Shown here: positions 26,545 to 35,647 of the stretch, one piece after another
How positions within the stretch are numbered: position 1 is the first letter of the stretch
How the letters are laid out: every line of letters starts with the position of its first letter
Assembly: GCF_034006445.1 (NCBI RefSeq)
Contig: NZ_JAVESS010000017.1
Location: forward strand, 1 to 64,000
Length of the DNA: 64,000 nucleotides
Direction: 5' to 3'
Source: Desulfovibrio sp.
GTDB lineage: Bacteria > Desulfobacterota > Desulfovibrionia > Desulfovibrionales > Desulfovibrionaceae
Position numbers and translations under genes: made by a program
Notes under the pieces: model-generated
The model's input: only the letters and a program-made list of their open reading frames with translations
What the model was told of the DNA's origin: nothing
Databases searched by the model: none

Positions 26545-28080
26545 GTGCTGCTTCTCAGGCAGGGCGCGGGCGAATGCCGGGGGCGGCGTCATAAAGAACC
26601 GAAGCCGACACGTCGGCGAGGTTCGTGCGTAGCCGCCCCCGAAAAAAGGAAATTGTTGGTCAGGGTTGGACAGGGGGGTGCTTCGGGGGGGATGCAAGGG
26701 GGGCCGAGAAGGGGGCGCAGCCCCATAACCGGCCCCGCCTTGCCGCACGCCGCGCAGGCGGCCAAAACAGCATAAAAAGAAAAGCTCCCGTGCCCGCAGG
26801 GCACAGAAGACAACTCTCAAAGGACAAGCCCTGACTTTCTCTAGTTGTGCCAGCACAAAAACCTCATCTCAACATCGCCCGCCGAGGCGGCCAAAACAAC
26901 AAAAAAGAAAAAGCGCCATGCCGCAGGGCACAGAAGACTTTTTCAAAGCCAGCCCCAAGGCTCAACCCTTCCATCATTACGTGGCGTCCTTAACAACCAG
27001 GCATCATATTTGAGACTTCCTACAGCCGACAATACGCCTTTGCGGATATTCATTCAGCGCGAAGGCGCACGCTGGCATTGCGCGGCGCGCAGGGAGATCA
27101 CCGAGCGAAGCGAGGAAGCTCCCGGAGCAAAAGCCGTGCAGCCCTCGCCAATCTGCGATCATTGGAAAGCTCTGGGGGGTAAACGGGGGGGAGTGCAGAG
27201 GGGGCCTCGCCAGGGGGCGCAGCCCCCTTCACAGGCCCCCTCTGCCCCCGCCGGAGGCGGCCCAAACGAAATAAATGAAAAGTCCCCGTGCCCGCAGGGC
27301 ACAGAAGACAACTCTCAAAGGACAAGCCCTGACTTTCTCTAGCTGCGCCAGCACAAAAACCTCATCTCAACGTCGCCCGCCAAGGCGCCAAAACAACAAA
27401 AAAGAAAAAGCGCCGTGCCGCAGGGCACAGAAGACTTTTTCAAAGCCAGCCCCAAGGCTCAACCCTTCCATCATTACGTGGCGTCCTTAACAACCAGGCA
27501 TCATACTTGAGACTCCCTACAGCCGACAATACGCCTTTGCGGATATTCATTCAGCGCGAAGGCGCACGCTGGCATTGCACGGCGCGCAGGGAGATCCCCG
27601 AGCGCAGCGAGGAAGCTCCCGGAGCAAAAGCCGTGCAGCCCTCGCCAATCTGCGGTCATTGGAAAGCTCTGGGGGGTAAACGGGGGGAGTGCAGAGGGGG
27701 CCTCGCCAGGGGGCGCAGCCCCCTTCACAGGCCCCCTCTGCCCCCGCCGGAGGCGGCCCAAACAACAAAAATGAAAAGCCCCCGTGCCCGCAGGGCACAC
27801 AAACCGCACCTCAAAGAACAAGCCCTGCTTAGTTGTCTTTAGAGTGCCCGCTGCGCGAGTCCCCGCCTTGCCGCACGCCGCGCAGGCGGCCAAAACAGTA
27901 TAAAAAGAAAAGCTCCCGTGCCCGCAGGGCACAGAAGCCTCCTTTCAATGGACAAGCTCTGCTTTGCTTTCCTCAGAACACCTGCCTAGGTGGCCAAAAC
28001 ACCATAAAAAGAAAAAGGCCCCCCAACGGAGAGCCTTTACACCCCCTGCGGGGTACCACCCCTACGGGGCACAAACAATC
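26545..28080 (-). repeat. Non-coding palindromic repeat island, inverted half with ~498-bp tandem duplication
   Basis: The modules of 25440-26250 recur here in reverse orientation. CAAAGGACAAGCCCTG or variants occur near 26818, 27318, 27812 and 27947, each next to GTGCCCGCAGGGCAC. The composite 26841-27338 is duplicated at 27340-27838 with an offset of about 497-499 bp and small differences. The module containing CACGCTGGCATTGC occurs twice. GGGGGCGCAGCCCCC hairpins are frequent. No frame here has a convincing start, composition or family resemblance. Confidence 0.85.
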
Positions 28081-28119
28081 ACTCGAAACAAAAAACTTTT
28101 CTATGCCAGCGCGGAGCGC

Positions 28120-28596
28120 TTATTTCCACAAACTGCTGTACTTGGCGGCAATGCCGTCAGTGCGCTCCACAAGCCTGTCTACGAGCCCGTCCACATCTTC
28201 ATAGTTGATGGTCCCAAGATCACGGGCCAGCAGATACCCAAGATACCCCTTGCCCTGCTTGAAAACCCAGCACACGGAATACACTGACCCCACACCGGGG
28301 CGGCTGGAAAATTCCGGCTTGGTTTCAACCATGACGTAGAGCTTGGGCACGTCTTTTTCTTCATCATCATTCAGGGTGAAGAGGCTGCTTTTATTGAAGC
28401 GTTCCTTCAGATTTGTGCCCAGGCGCGCGCCAATGCTGTCCGTGCCATCAAGGGTCACGCTTACAACCGTCACGCGGTCCGCGCCTTTTTCGGGTTTGTC
28501 CTGAACGGGCTTGCCCGCCTGAGGCGTAGCGGCCATCGCTGCACCAGCCATCGTCAATGCGCAGAACAGGGCCAGAATGCCAAAAAATTTCTTCAT
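28120..28596 (-). CDS. Exported hypothetical protein
   Basis: 158 residues from the ATG at 28596, which follows GAGGTGAAAGGC; the longer frame from 28650 would place extra residues before the signal peptide. The signal peptide is MKKFFGILALFCALTMAGAAMA with a probable AMA-A cleavage site. The mature part (~136 residues) has a VTVVSVTLDGTDSIGARLGTN strand-turn region, VPKLYVMVETKPEF and GYLLARDLGTINYEDVDGLV, suggesting a small alpha/beta periplasmic domain. No lipobox cysteine is present. I do not recognise a named family. It stands alone between the repeat island and the MocR-type regulator. Confidence 0.8.
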   Translation of the reverse strand: MKKFFGILALFCALTMAGAAMAATPQAGKPVQDKPEKGADRVTVVSVTLDGTDSIGARLGTNLKERFNKSSLFTLNDDEEKDVPKLYVMVETKPEFSSRPGVGSVYSVCWVFKQGKGYLGYLLARDLGTINYEDVDGLVDRLVERTDGIAAKYSSLWK

Positions 28597-28763
28597 GCCT
28601 TTCACCTCAACATGCGGAGTGTATGACAGTTTCTGACCCTGCCAGCCCATGCGGACGCGGCGTCAGGACATATCTTTCTTGAGTCTATATAAAGTTTAGA
28701 AAAAAGAAAAGCGCCAGCATCCGGCCAAAGCGGATTGCCTTTGAAATATGCGCGTTCAGCGGA

Positions 28764-30320
28764 TCAGGCCCGCCCGCAATAGCGCTCCAGCACCGACCAC
28801 AGCTTTTCCACCCCTTGTTCAAGCTGCTGTTCGCTGAATCCCCCAAAGCCCAGCATGAGGCCGGGCCTGCCGGTTTCCCGCCCGTACAGGGGAGAAAGCG
28901 GACGCACCGCCAACCCAGCCTGACTCGCCGCAAGCGCCACGGCCACGTCGTCCACCTGAGCGGACAGCCAGAAAACAAGGTGCATGCCCTGCTCCCCGGA
29001 CTGCGGGCTGCCCCAGTCCGCAAGGCGCGCACGCAGCAGATGCAGCAGAACCTGCCTGCGCTGGGCATAGAGCTTGCGGATGCGGCGCACATGCGCCTCA
29101 AAATATCCCTCGCTCATATAGGCGGCCAGAACATGCTGTTCTGCCGTGGGCGACTGCTTGTCCATAAGCGTGCGCGCGCCCACAAAGGCCTCGACCAGAT
29201 CCGGCGGCACAATGGCATAGCCTATGCGCAGGGAGGGAAAAAGCACCTTGCTCATGGTTCCGAGATAGATGACGCGCTGCGGGTCAAGCCCCTGCAACGC
29301 GGGAAAAGGCTGGCCGGAAAAACGCATCTCGCTGTCGTAGTCGTCCTCCACAAGCCAGGCCCCGCAGGTGCGCGCCCAGGCCAGAAGCTCCATACGGCGG
29401 GTCATACTCATGACCATTCCCAGCGGAAACTGGTGCGAAGGGGTGACAAAAGCCGCGCGGGCCTCGGGGCACAGGGCCGCTCCGGCCGACACGTCTATGC
29501 CGTGCCCGTCCACAGGAATACGGAATATACGCGCCTGCACGTCCTCAAGCACGGTCATGAGTCCGGGATAGGCCGGATTTTCCGCCCACACGGGTTCACC
29601 CGGCCCAAGCAGGATACGCCCCGTGATATAGAGCCCCTGCTGTGCACCGTTTGTGATGATCACATTTTCCGGCCCGCAGATCACGGCCCTGGATTTGCGC
29701 ACATAGGCGGCAATGGCCTCCCGCAAGGGCATGAGGCCGCAGGGGTCTTCATATCCTGTGGGGGCGGCCTCCATGCCGGATCGAACGCGGTTACCCAACC
29801 GCCGCCAGGTATGATCCGGGGCAATACCCGCCAATGGCACAGCCACTGAAAAGGGCACCAGCGGCTGTGGGGCGAAGCGCCCGGCAAAGGCGGCAAAACG
29901 CCGCGCATTGGGCGGCATGTCGGCCTGCGTCCTTTCCAGATGTTCAGGAAAACGGAACGGCGGACGGGCCGTGGGCCAGTGCGGCGGAACAGCCATATCC
30001 GCCCTGCTCCGGGCAAGCCCTTGTGGGATTGCCGCAAAGGGCGTTGTACCCAGATCACGGGCCACATACGTGCCCGCGCCCACGCGGGATTCAAGATAAC
30101 CTTCGGCCACAAGCTGGCTGTAGACATCAGCCACAGTACCGCGTGCAAGCCCCAGCTTGCGCGCCAGAATACGGCTGGCGGGCAGCCTGTCGCCAGGGCA
30201 AAGCTGGCCGGTTTCAATGGCTTCACGCAGGCGGGCGGCCAACTGACGGCCCATGCTGCCCGGCTTGAGCGACAGGCCGCCCAGAACCGCCAGTTCGGTT
30301 GTAATGCTTTGCTTGCTCAT
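28764..30320 (-). CDS. MocR/PdxR-type transcriptional regulator
   Basis: 518 residues with a GntR-type winged helix at the N-terminus (RLREAIETGQLCPGDRLPASRILARKLGLARGTV, ~28-65) joined to a type I aminotransferase domain. The likely PLP lysine is in YLGTMSKVLFPSLRIGYA, and the aspartate/tyrosine region VEDDYDSEMRF is present. Regulators of this family bind PLP and control vitamin B6, amino-acid or transport genes. It is divergent from the YdcZ-type transporter gene at 30654, a likely target. No strong ribosome site is visible before the ATG at 30320, but the start matches the family N-terminus. The 330-bp intergenic region carries a TAGAGCA element. Confidence 0.9.
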   Translation of the reverse strand: MSKQSITTELAVLGGLSLKPGSMGRQLAARLREAIETGQLCPGDRLPASRILARKLGLARGTVADVYSQLVAEGYLESRVGAGTYVARDLGTTPFAAIPQGLARSRADMAVPPHWPTARPPFRFPEHLERTQADMPPNARRFAAFAGRFAPQPLVPFSVAVPLAGIAPDHTWRRLGNRVRSGMEAAPTGYEDPCGLMPLREAIAAYVRKSRAVICGPENVIITNGAQQGLYITGRILLGPGEPVWAENPAYPGLMTVLEDVQARIFRIPVDGHGIDVSAGAALCPEARAAFVTPSHQFPLGMVMSMTRRMELLAWARTCGAWLVEDDYDSEMRFSGQPFPALQGLDPQRVIYLGTMSKVLFPSLRIGYAIVPPDLVEAFVGARTLMDKQSPTAEQHVLAAYMSEGYFEAHVRRIRKLYAQRRQVLLHLLRARLADWGSPQSGEQGMHLVFWLSAQVDDVAVALAASQAGLAVRPLSPLYGRETGRPGLMLGFGGFSEQQLEQGVEKLWSVLERYCGRA

Positions 30321-30517
30321 AATGGCCCAATGGATTTTTTATTAATGGCTCTGTACCGTAGTCCAATTTGCCCATATTGCAAAGCCGTGCAACACGCATC
30401 AGCCCCGTATTTCCGTTAGCATCAAACTGGAGCATTTTGCTTTTGAAACACTCTTTGTTTCAACGCGTCATTCTGGCGAAAAACGTGGTTTGCGCCAGCC
30501 ATCAGAGTGAAATTGCT

Positions 30518-30645
30518 CCGGAGCATGTAACACTTGAAATACTCGCGTACGGCAGGCAAAAGCCCGCCTGCTCGCATTTCGTGGTAAGGATTTTAGAAAA
30601 ATCCTTGCAGAGCAATTAACTCATTTCATTCGTAAACTGCTCTAG
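30518..30645. repeat. MITE-like TAGAGCA element, type 1
   Basis: Nearly the same as 17560-17686: GGAGCATGTAACACTTGAAA at the left, two internal hairpins, an internal AGAGCAATTAACTC, and GTAAACTGCTCTAG at the right. Its end is 9 bp before the start of the transporter gene, so TAGGAGCC of its junction forms part of that gene's ribosome site. Confidence 0.8.
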
Positions 30646-30653
30646 GAGCCAGC

Positions 30654-31097
30654 ATGAAAAGTCTACTGCTTCTTCTGGCCGTCGTCGGCGGCGGGTGCAT
30701 TCCCGTACAGGCAGGCATCAACAATCTTTTACGGCGCTTTTTGGGCGACCCCATGCAGGCGTCCCTTGTGTCTTTTGCCGTGGGCACGCTGGCTCTCTGG
30801 ATATACAGCCTCGTCACGCGCCAAAGCTGGCCGGGCATCAGCGAAATAGCCGCCACGCCCTGGTGGTTGTGGATTGGCGGCCTGTTCGGCACGGTCTTTG
30901 TCACCTGCACCATCATGCTCGGCCCCAAACTGGGGGCCGCCACCATGACGGCCTTTATGCTGCTGGGGCAGCTTGCGGTTTCTGTCATTCTTGACCACTT
31001 CGCTCTGGTGGGCTTTCCCGAGCATCCGGCGTCGCTGCTGCGCTTGCTGGGGGTTGCCATGCTGTTCGCCGGGGCCGTTCTTGTAAGAATATTCTGA
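30654..31097 (+). CDS. YdcZ-type (DUF606) small membrane transporter
   Basis: 147 residues with four to five hydrophobic segments: LLLLLAVVGGGCIPVQAGIN, ASLVSFAVGTLALWIYSLV, WWLWIGGLFGTVFVTCTIML, LGAATMTAFMLLGQLAVSVIL and LLRLLGVAMLFAGAVLVRIF. The glycine-rich IPVQAGIN and GGLFGTVFV patterns are typical of the DUF606/YdcZ branch of the drug/metabolite transporter superfamily. The substrate is unknown. The ATG follows TAGGAGCCAGC. It is divergent from a MocR-type regulator, which suggests control by that protein, perhaps in vitamin B6 or amino-acid transport. A repeat element occupies the space where its promoter should be. Confidence 0.85.
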   Translation: MKSLLLLLAVVGGGCIPVQAGINNLLRRFLGDPMQASLVSFAVGTLALWIYSLVTRQSWPGISEIAATPWWLWIGGLFGTVFVTCTIMLGPKLGAATMTAFMLLGQLAVSVILDHFALVGFPEHPASLLRLLGVAMLFAGAVLVRIF

Positions 31098-31184
31098 AAT
31101 ATTTCAGGCAAAATCCGCCTCAACGAGAGATCCACAGGCGGGGCGCGCAAAACCGTCCCACCTGTGGAACATCCGCCAATACCC

Positions 31185-31330
31185 GCCGCACGTCGGGCAC
31201 ACGCAGGCGCACATTTGCCGCATGTCGGGCGCACGCAGGCACACGTCGGGCACACGCAGGCGCATGTCGGGCGCAGATTTACCGCATGTCGGGCGCATGT
31301 AGGGCGCATATCCGCAGTATTTTTCGGACG
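31185..31330. repeat. Degenerate tandem repeats upstream of asnS
   Basis: Units such as CATGTCGGGCGCACGCAGG and CACGTCGGGCACACGCAGG are repeated with variation, followed by CCGCCGTACACC-type repeats to about 31400. The asnS frame is open through them (to 31164), but the translation is pure repeat. No other gene is seen in 31098-31496. Confidence 0.75.
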
Positions 31331-31496
31331 CATGCCCGCCGTACACCAACCATACACCAGCCGCACGCCCGCCGTACACCCGCCGCATGTGGTCGGCCGC
31401 GCGTCTGCTCTGGCCCGGCCCGCGCATACGCTCTTGAGCCCGTCCCCCGGAAGCGCTACACTTGCGCAAATTCTTTTCCCACCGAGGAGCCCCGCC

Positions 31497-32861
31497 ATGC
31501 AGCGAACCCTGATTATTGACGCTCTCAATTCCGAAGCGGCACAGCCCGCCATTGCCCTGTGCGGCTGGATACGCACGCGCCGTGACGCCAAGGATTTCAG
31601 TTTTGTTGAAATCAACGACGGCTCCTGCCTCACCAACATGCAGTGCATAGTGGACACGGGCACGCCAGCCCATGAAGGCCTTGGCGACGCGGCCACTGGC
31701 GCGGCCGTGCGCATCACGGGCGAGCTTGTGCCCTCGCCCGGCAAGGGGCAAAAGTGGGAAGTGCGCGCGCAGCACGTTGAGGTATACGGCCTTGCGGACC
31801 CGGAGAGCTTTCCTCTGCAAAAAAAGCGGCATTCGGACGAATTTTTGCGCACCATCGCCCACCTGCGCCCGCGCACCAACAAATACGGAGCCATGTTCCG
31901 CATCCGTTCCGAGGCCGGTTTTGCCGTGCACGAATTTTTTCGCGGCCGCCGCTTCTCCCTTGTCCATACCCCGGTGCTTACCGGAGCGGACTGCGAGGGC
32001 GCGGGCGAAATGTTCCGCGTGACCACGCTTGAGCCCGGCGCAAAGGATCTTGGCGAGGATTTCTTCAGCCGCCAGTGCAACCTCACGGTTTCCGGTCAGC
32101 TTGAGGCCGAAGCCCTGGCCACGGGCCTTGGCCGCGTATACAGCTTTGGCCCCACCTTTCGGGCGGAGAACTCCAATACCCCGCGTCACGCCGCCGAATT
32201 CTGGATGATCGAGCCAGAAATGGCCTTTGCCGACATCGAAGACCTCATGGAACTGGGCGAGGGCCTGACGCGCCATGTGGTGAACCACGTACTGACGCAT
32301 TGCGAAGACGACGTGAACCTTTTTGACAGCTTTGTGGACAAGGGCCTGCGCGAACGTCTGCAACACATGCTGGCCGCGCCCTTTGCCCGCGTGCCCTACA
32401 CAGAGGCTGTTGAAATTCTGCAAAAATGCGGCAAGGATTTCACCTTCCCCGTGTCCTTCGGCACTGACCTGCAAACCGAGCACGAGCGCTATCTTGCCGA
32501 AGAGCACTTTAAAAAGCCCGTGATCGTTTACGATTATCCCAAGGATATCAAAGCGTTCTACATGCGGCAAAATGAGGACGGCAAAACCGTGGCCGCCATG
32601 GACATGCTGGTACCCCGCATTGGCGAGCTCATCGGCGGTTCCCAGCGTGAAGAGCGCCTCCACAGGCTTGAGGCGCGCATCCGCGAAATGGGGCAGAACC
32701 CCGAGGATTACTGGTGGTATCTTGATCTGCGCCGCTTCGGCACCGTACCCCATGCGGGCTTTGGCCTGGGCTTCGAGCGCCTGCTCATGATGCTCACGGG
32801 CATCACCAATATCCGCGATGTCATTCCCTTCCCGCGTACGCCGGGCAATCTGGAATTCTAG
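31497..32861 (+). CDS. asnS: Asparaginyl-tRNA synthetase
   Basis: 454 residues; charges tRNA-Asn with asparagine. An OB-fold anticodon-binding domain ([24 protein letters not shown]) is followed by a class II catalytic core with motif 2 around [21 protein letters not shown] and motif 3 [28 protein letters not shown] and the overall length fit AsnRS rather than AspRS. The ATG at 31497 follows GAGGAGCCCCGCC; the open upstream extension is only repeat translation. The C-terminus ([15 protein letters not shown]) matches the family. Confidence 0.96.
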   Translation: MQRTLIIDALNSEAAQPAIALCGWIRTRRDAKDFSFVEINDGSCLTNMQCIVDTGTPAHEGLGDAATGAAVRITGELVPSPGKGQKWEVRAQHVEVYGLADPESFPLQKKRHSDEFLRTIAHLRPRTNKYGAMFRIRSEAGFAVHEFFRGRRFSLVHTPVLTGADCEGAGEMFRVTTLEPGAKDLGEDFFSRQCNLTVSGQLEAEALATGLGRVYSFGPTFRAENSNTPRHAAEFWMIEPEMAFADIEDLMELGEGLTRHVVNHVLTHCEDDVNLFDSFVDKGLRERLQHMLAAPFARVPYTEAVEILQKCGKDFTFPVSFGTDLQTEHERYLAEEHFKKPVIVYDYPKDIKAFYMRQNEDGKTVAAMDMLVPRIGELIGGSQREERLHRLEARIREMGQNPEDYWWYLDLRRFGTVPHAGFGLGFERLLMMLTGITNIRDVIPFPRTPGNLEF

Positions 32862-32981
32862 GCCCTGCCCGGAAGATCAACGCGCCCAGGGCGCGCCACT
32901 CTACGGAATGCGCCACGCTTCGTCACGAACATGGCCAACCCCACGGCAATGCGGCCCTGACAGGGACAAAAGACCGACACT

Positions 32982-33028
32982 CACAGCCGCCAGAGCAGTT
33001 TCACCATAAAACTGCTCTGGCGGCTGTG
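32982..33028. repeat. Perfect 20-bp inverted repeat
   Basis: CACAGCCGCCAGAGCAGTTT (32982-33001) and its exact complement (33009-33028) are separated by 7 bases, 120 bp after asnS. No T run follows. A related half-site is at 53442-53475. Confidence 0.85.
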
Positions 33029-33057
33029 GCATTTGGCGCGCGCCGTAAGGGGGCATG

Positions 33058-33127
33058 CGCCGTTTGCCGCCGCTGTTTGCCGCCGCTGTTTGCCGCCGCC
33101 GTTTGCCGCCGCTGTTTGCCGCCGCCG
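33058..33127. repeat. 15-bp tandem repeats
   Basis: TTTGCCGCCGCTG/TTTGCCGCCGCCG units occur about five times in succession in the non-coding region between asnS and asd (32862-33539). Confidence 0.85.
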
Positions 33128-33296
33128 TGTCCCTTGCTGGGAGCAGATAAACTTTGCGGTGTTATGCCGCCAATGCGCTCTTTTTCGTCCCCCCCCCGCC
33201 TCTTGCACACCACGGGCCAGCCGCCCGCCCCCCGCTTTAAACCTAAAAATTTTTGCAACATACTAAGAAACAATAAAAATTTTAGGGGGTGGGGGC

Positions 33297-33337
33297 GTGG
33301 GGGAGGCGACCCTTTTTTAAAAGGGTCCCTCCCCCAC
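33297..33337. repeat. GTGGGGGAGG hairpin element, reverse orientation
   Basis: A 41-bp palindromic hairpin (GTGGGGGAGG...CCCTCCCCCAC with central AAAA/TTTT) preceded by TTTTAGGGGGTGGGGGC and followed by AAGGCATTTCAAG. One of five copies in the window. Confidence 0.85.
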
Positions 33338-33539
33338 AAGGCATTTCAAGATACCATCACTCCAGAACACAACAGCTCCAGAACACAACTTCAAGCGTAA
33401 CGGTTTTTGCAGCAAGCCCGCCCTTCACTTTTGCCGCAATGGAGGCTATACTTCCGCCTCACCGCGCGCACACGCCGCGCCCTTTTTATCGGCGGCTCCG
33501 TAAGGTCGCCGGGCATTGCCCCAAGGAGAGCGAAAGACC

Positions 33540-34586
33540 ATGAGCAAGAAGCTGACTGTTGCCGTTGTGGGCGCCACTGGCGCCGTAGGCCGTGAAATGC
33601 TCAAGACCCTTCACGAGCGCGAATTTCCCGCTACCGAAGTACGTGCCTTTGCCTCCGCCCGTTCGGCTGGCACCAGGGTGCCCTTTGGCGAGCGCGAGCT
33701 AACTGTTGAAGAGCTGAAAGAAGACGTCTTTGAAGGCATTGATCTGGCCATTTTCTCCGCTGGCGGCGCCGCTTCGCAAAAATTCTCCCCCCATGCGGCC
33801 CATGCGGGCTGTGTTGTAGTGGACAATTCCGCAGCATGGCGCATGGACGACCGCTGCCCTCTGGTGGTGCCCGAAGTAAATGCCAGCGCGCTGGACGCGC
33901 ACCAGGGCATTATCGCCAACCCCAATTGCTCCACCATCCAGATGGTTGTGGCGCTGAAGCCCCTGCACGACGCGGCGAAAATCAAGCGCATCGTGGTTTC
34001 CACCTATCAGGCGGTTTCCGGCACGGGGCAGAAGGGCATTGAAGAGCTGGAACGGCAGGTGCGTGACCTTTTCAACGGCCGCGACCCCGAAAACAAGACC
34101 TATCCCTACCGCATCGCCTTCAACTGCCTGCCGCACATCGACGTTTTCCTTGAAAACGACTACACCAAGGAAGAAATGAAGATGGTTCACGAGACCGTCA
34201 AGATTTTCAACGATCCTTCGGTCAAGGTTACGGCCACCTGCGTGCGCGTGCCCGTGTTCTACTGCCATGCGGAATCCGTCAACATCGAGACGGAGAAGAA
34301 AATATCGGCCCGCGACGCCCGCGTCATGCTTTCGCAGGCCCCCGGCGTGCGCGTGTTCGACAATCCCCGCGAGCTCATGTACCCCATGCCCGGCTACTGC
34401 GTGGGCGAGGACGCCACCTACGTGGGGCGCATCCGCGAGGACGAAACCATTGAAAACGGCCTCAACATGTGGATTGTGGCCGACAACATCCGCAAGGGCG
34501 CGGCCCTCAACGCCGTGCAGATCGCCGAAGCGCTTGTGCAGCGCGAACTTGTGCGCGTGGCGGACAAAAACGTCTTCATGGCGTAG
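33540..34586 (+). CDS. asd: Aspartate-semialdehyde dehydrogenase
   Basis: Reduces aspartyl-4-phosphate to aspartate semialdehyde with NADPH, the branch point to lysine, threonine and methionine. 348 residues from the ATG at 33540, with AAGGAG upstream. The nucleotide-binding GATGAVGREML is at the N-terminus, the catalytic cysteine lies in IIANPNCSTIQMV, and VSTYQAVSGTGQKG and the substrate-binding arginine/histidine region (MKMVHETVKI) are present. This is the usual length for the bacterial enzyme. The next gene starts 99 bp downstream, so it may head an operon with the aminotransferase and glycosyltransferase. thrC, which uses the same pathway, is 12 kb away. Confidence 0.96.
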   Translation: MSKKLTVAVVGATGAVGREMLKTLHEREFPATEVRAFASARSAGTRVPFGERELTVEELKEDVFEGIDLAIFSAGGAASQKFSPHAAHAGCVVVDNSAAWRMDDRCPLVVPEVNASALDAHQGIIANPNCSTIQMVVALKPLHDAAKIKRIVVSTYQAVSGTGQKGIEELERQVRDLFNGRDPENKTYPYRIAFNCLPHIDVFLENDYTKEEMKMVHETVKIFNDPSVKVTATCVRVPVFYCHAESVNIETEKKISARDARVMLSQAPGVRVFDNPRELMYPMPGYCVGEDATYVGRIREDETIENGLNMWIVADNIRKGAALNAVQIAEALVQRELVRVADKNVFMA

Positions 34587-34684
34587 AACGGCTGCGTTTA
34601 TACGCGCGTTCGCATCGCCAGATACAAATACGCCTTCAGCGGGCGGGCGGGGAAAATCCCGTCCGCCCATTGAGGAGACCCCCC

Positions 34685-35647
34685 TTGAAAGCAGTGGATG
34701 CCCAGACATACCTTGCGGCCCTGCTGGCCGCCCCCCGACCCGGAACAGAGAACGTGCTGGCCTTCTATGACCACAGGGTGGGGCATATCTGCACAGACGC
34801 CAGCCTGCTGCTCCTGCCTCTGGACGACCACATCTGCCACAGGGGCGACGGCCTTTTTGAGAGCATCAGTTACCGCCAGGGCAGGCTGTTCAGCTTTGAC
34901 CAGCACCTGACCCGCCTCAAGGACGGCGCAGCCGCCCTGAAAATCACGCCGCCCTGCTCCTGGGACGAAGTGCGCGCCATCATTCTGGATGTTGCCCGCG
35001 CCGCAGCAAACGAGCAGGGCGACATGCGCGTGTTCCTGAGCCGAGGCCCCGGCGGTTTCGGCATCAGCCCGTCGGAATGCCCGCAGGCCGGGCTTTACAT
35101 TGTGGCCCTGCGCAAAAACTTCGCGGGCGAAGCCTTTTATGCAAAGGGCCTCACCGCCTTTACCAGCGACATTCCGCCCAAGCAGGAATACCTCGCCCGC
35201 ATCAAGAACACCAACTATCTGCCCAATGTCTTCATGGCGATGGAAGCCGCGCAAAAAGGCATGGACGTGGCCGTGACCTTTGACGAAAACGGCTTCATGG
35301 GCGAGGCCGCCACAGCCAACGTGGGCCTTGTGGACGCCCACGGCAGCCTGCTCTGCCCCGAACTCAGGCGCATTTTGCCCGGCACCACCATGCTGGCGGC
35401 CCTTGAACTGGCGGCGCGGCGCGTTCCCGACCCCCTGCCCGTACTGGAACGGCCCATCCACAAGGACGAAATCGCCACTGCCCGTGAAATGCTGCTTTTC
35501 ACCAGTTCCACCCTGTGCGTGGGCGTTACGCATTTTGACGGCATCCCCGTTGGTCATGGCGCATGGCGCGGCAAACCCGGCCCCGTGGCCCAATGGCTGC
35601 ATACGGCCCTGCTCGACCACCTGCTGCAACAAGGCACTCCCTTCTGA
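34685..35647 (+). CDS. Class IV aminotransferase (BCAT / aminodeoxychorismate lyase family)
   Basis: 320 residues from a TTG start at 34685. GAGGAG lies seven bases upstream and no ATG in this frame has a comparable site; the frame upstream only overlaps asd. Family signatures are HICHRGDGLFESISYRQGRL, the PLP-lysine segment YLARIKNTNYLPNVFMAMEA, and GEAATANVGLVD with the phosphate-binding turn ILPGTTM. These features are shared by branched-chain aminotransferases and 4-amino-4-deoxychorismate lyase (PabC); the sequence alone does not decide between them. Its stop overlaps the next start (ATGA), showing translational coupling with a glycosyltransferase-like gene. Confidence 0.85.
   Translation: MKAVDAQTYLAALLAAPRPGTENVLAFYDHRVGHICTDASLLLLPLDDHICHRGDGLFESISYRQGRLFSFDQHLTRLKDGAAALKITPPCSWDEVRAIILDVARAAANEQGDMRVFLSRGPGGFGISPSECPQAGLYIVALRKNFAGEAFYAKGLTAFTSDIPPKQEYLARIKNTNYLPNVFMAMEAAQKGMDVAVTFDENGFMGEAATANVGLVDAHGSLLCPELRRILPGTTMLAALELAARRVPDPLPVLERPIHKDEIATAREMLLFTSSTLCVGVTHFDGIPVGHGAWRGKPGPVAQWLHTALLDHLLQQGTPF

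Noticed and set aside
25440-28080. CRISPR array
   Set aside because: Units are about 131 bp and near-identical throughout, without short repeats separated by unique spacers, and no cas genes are nearby.
25440-28080. Integron cassette array
   Set aside because: No GTTRRRY/RYYYAAC attC signatures and no cassette genes or integrase are visible.
31164-31496. N-terminal extension of asnS
   Set aside because: The extension is translated tandem repeat, while GAGGAG sits properly before the ATG at 31497 where the family N-terminus begins.
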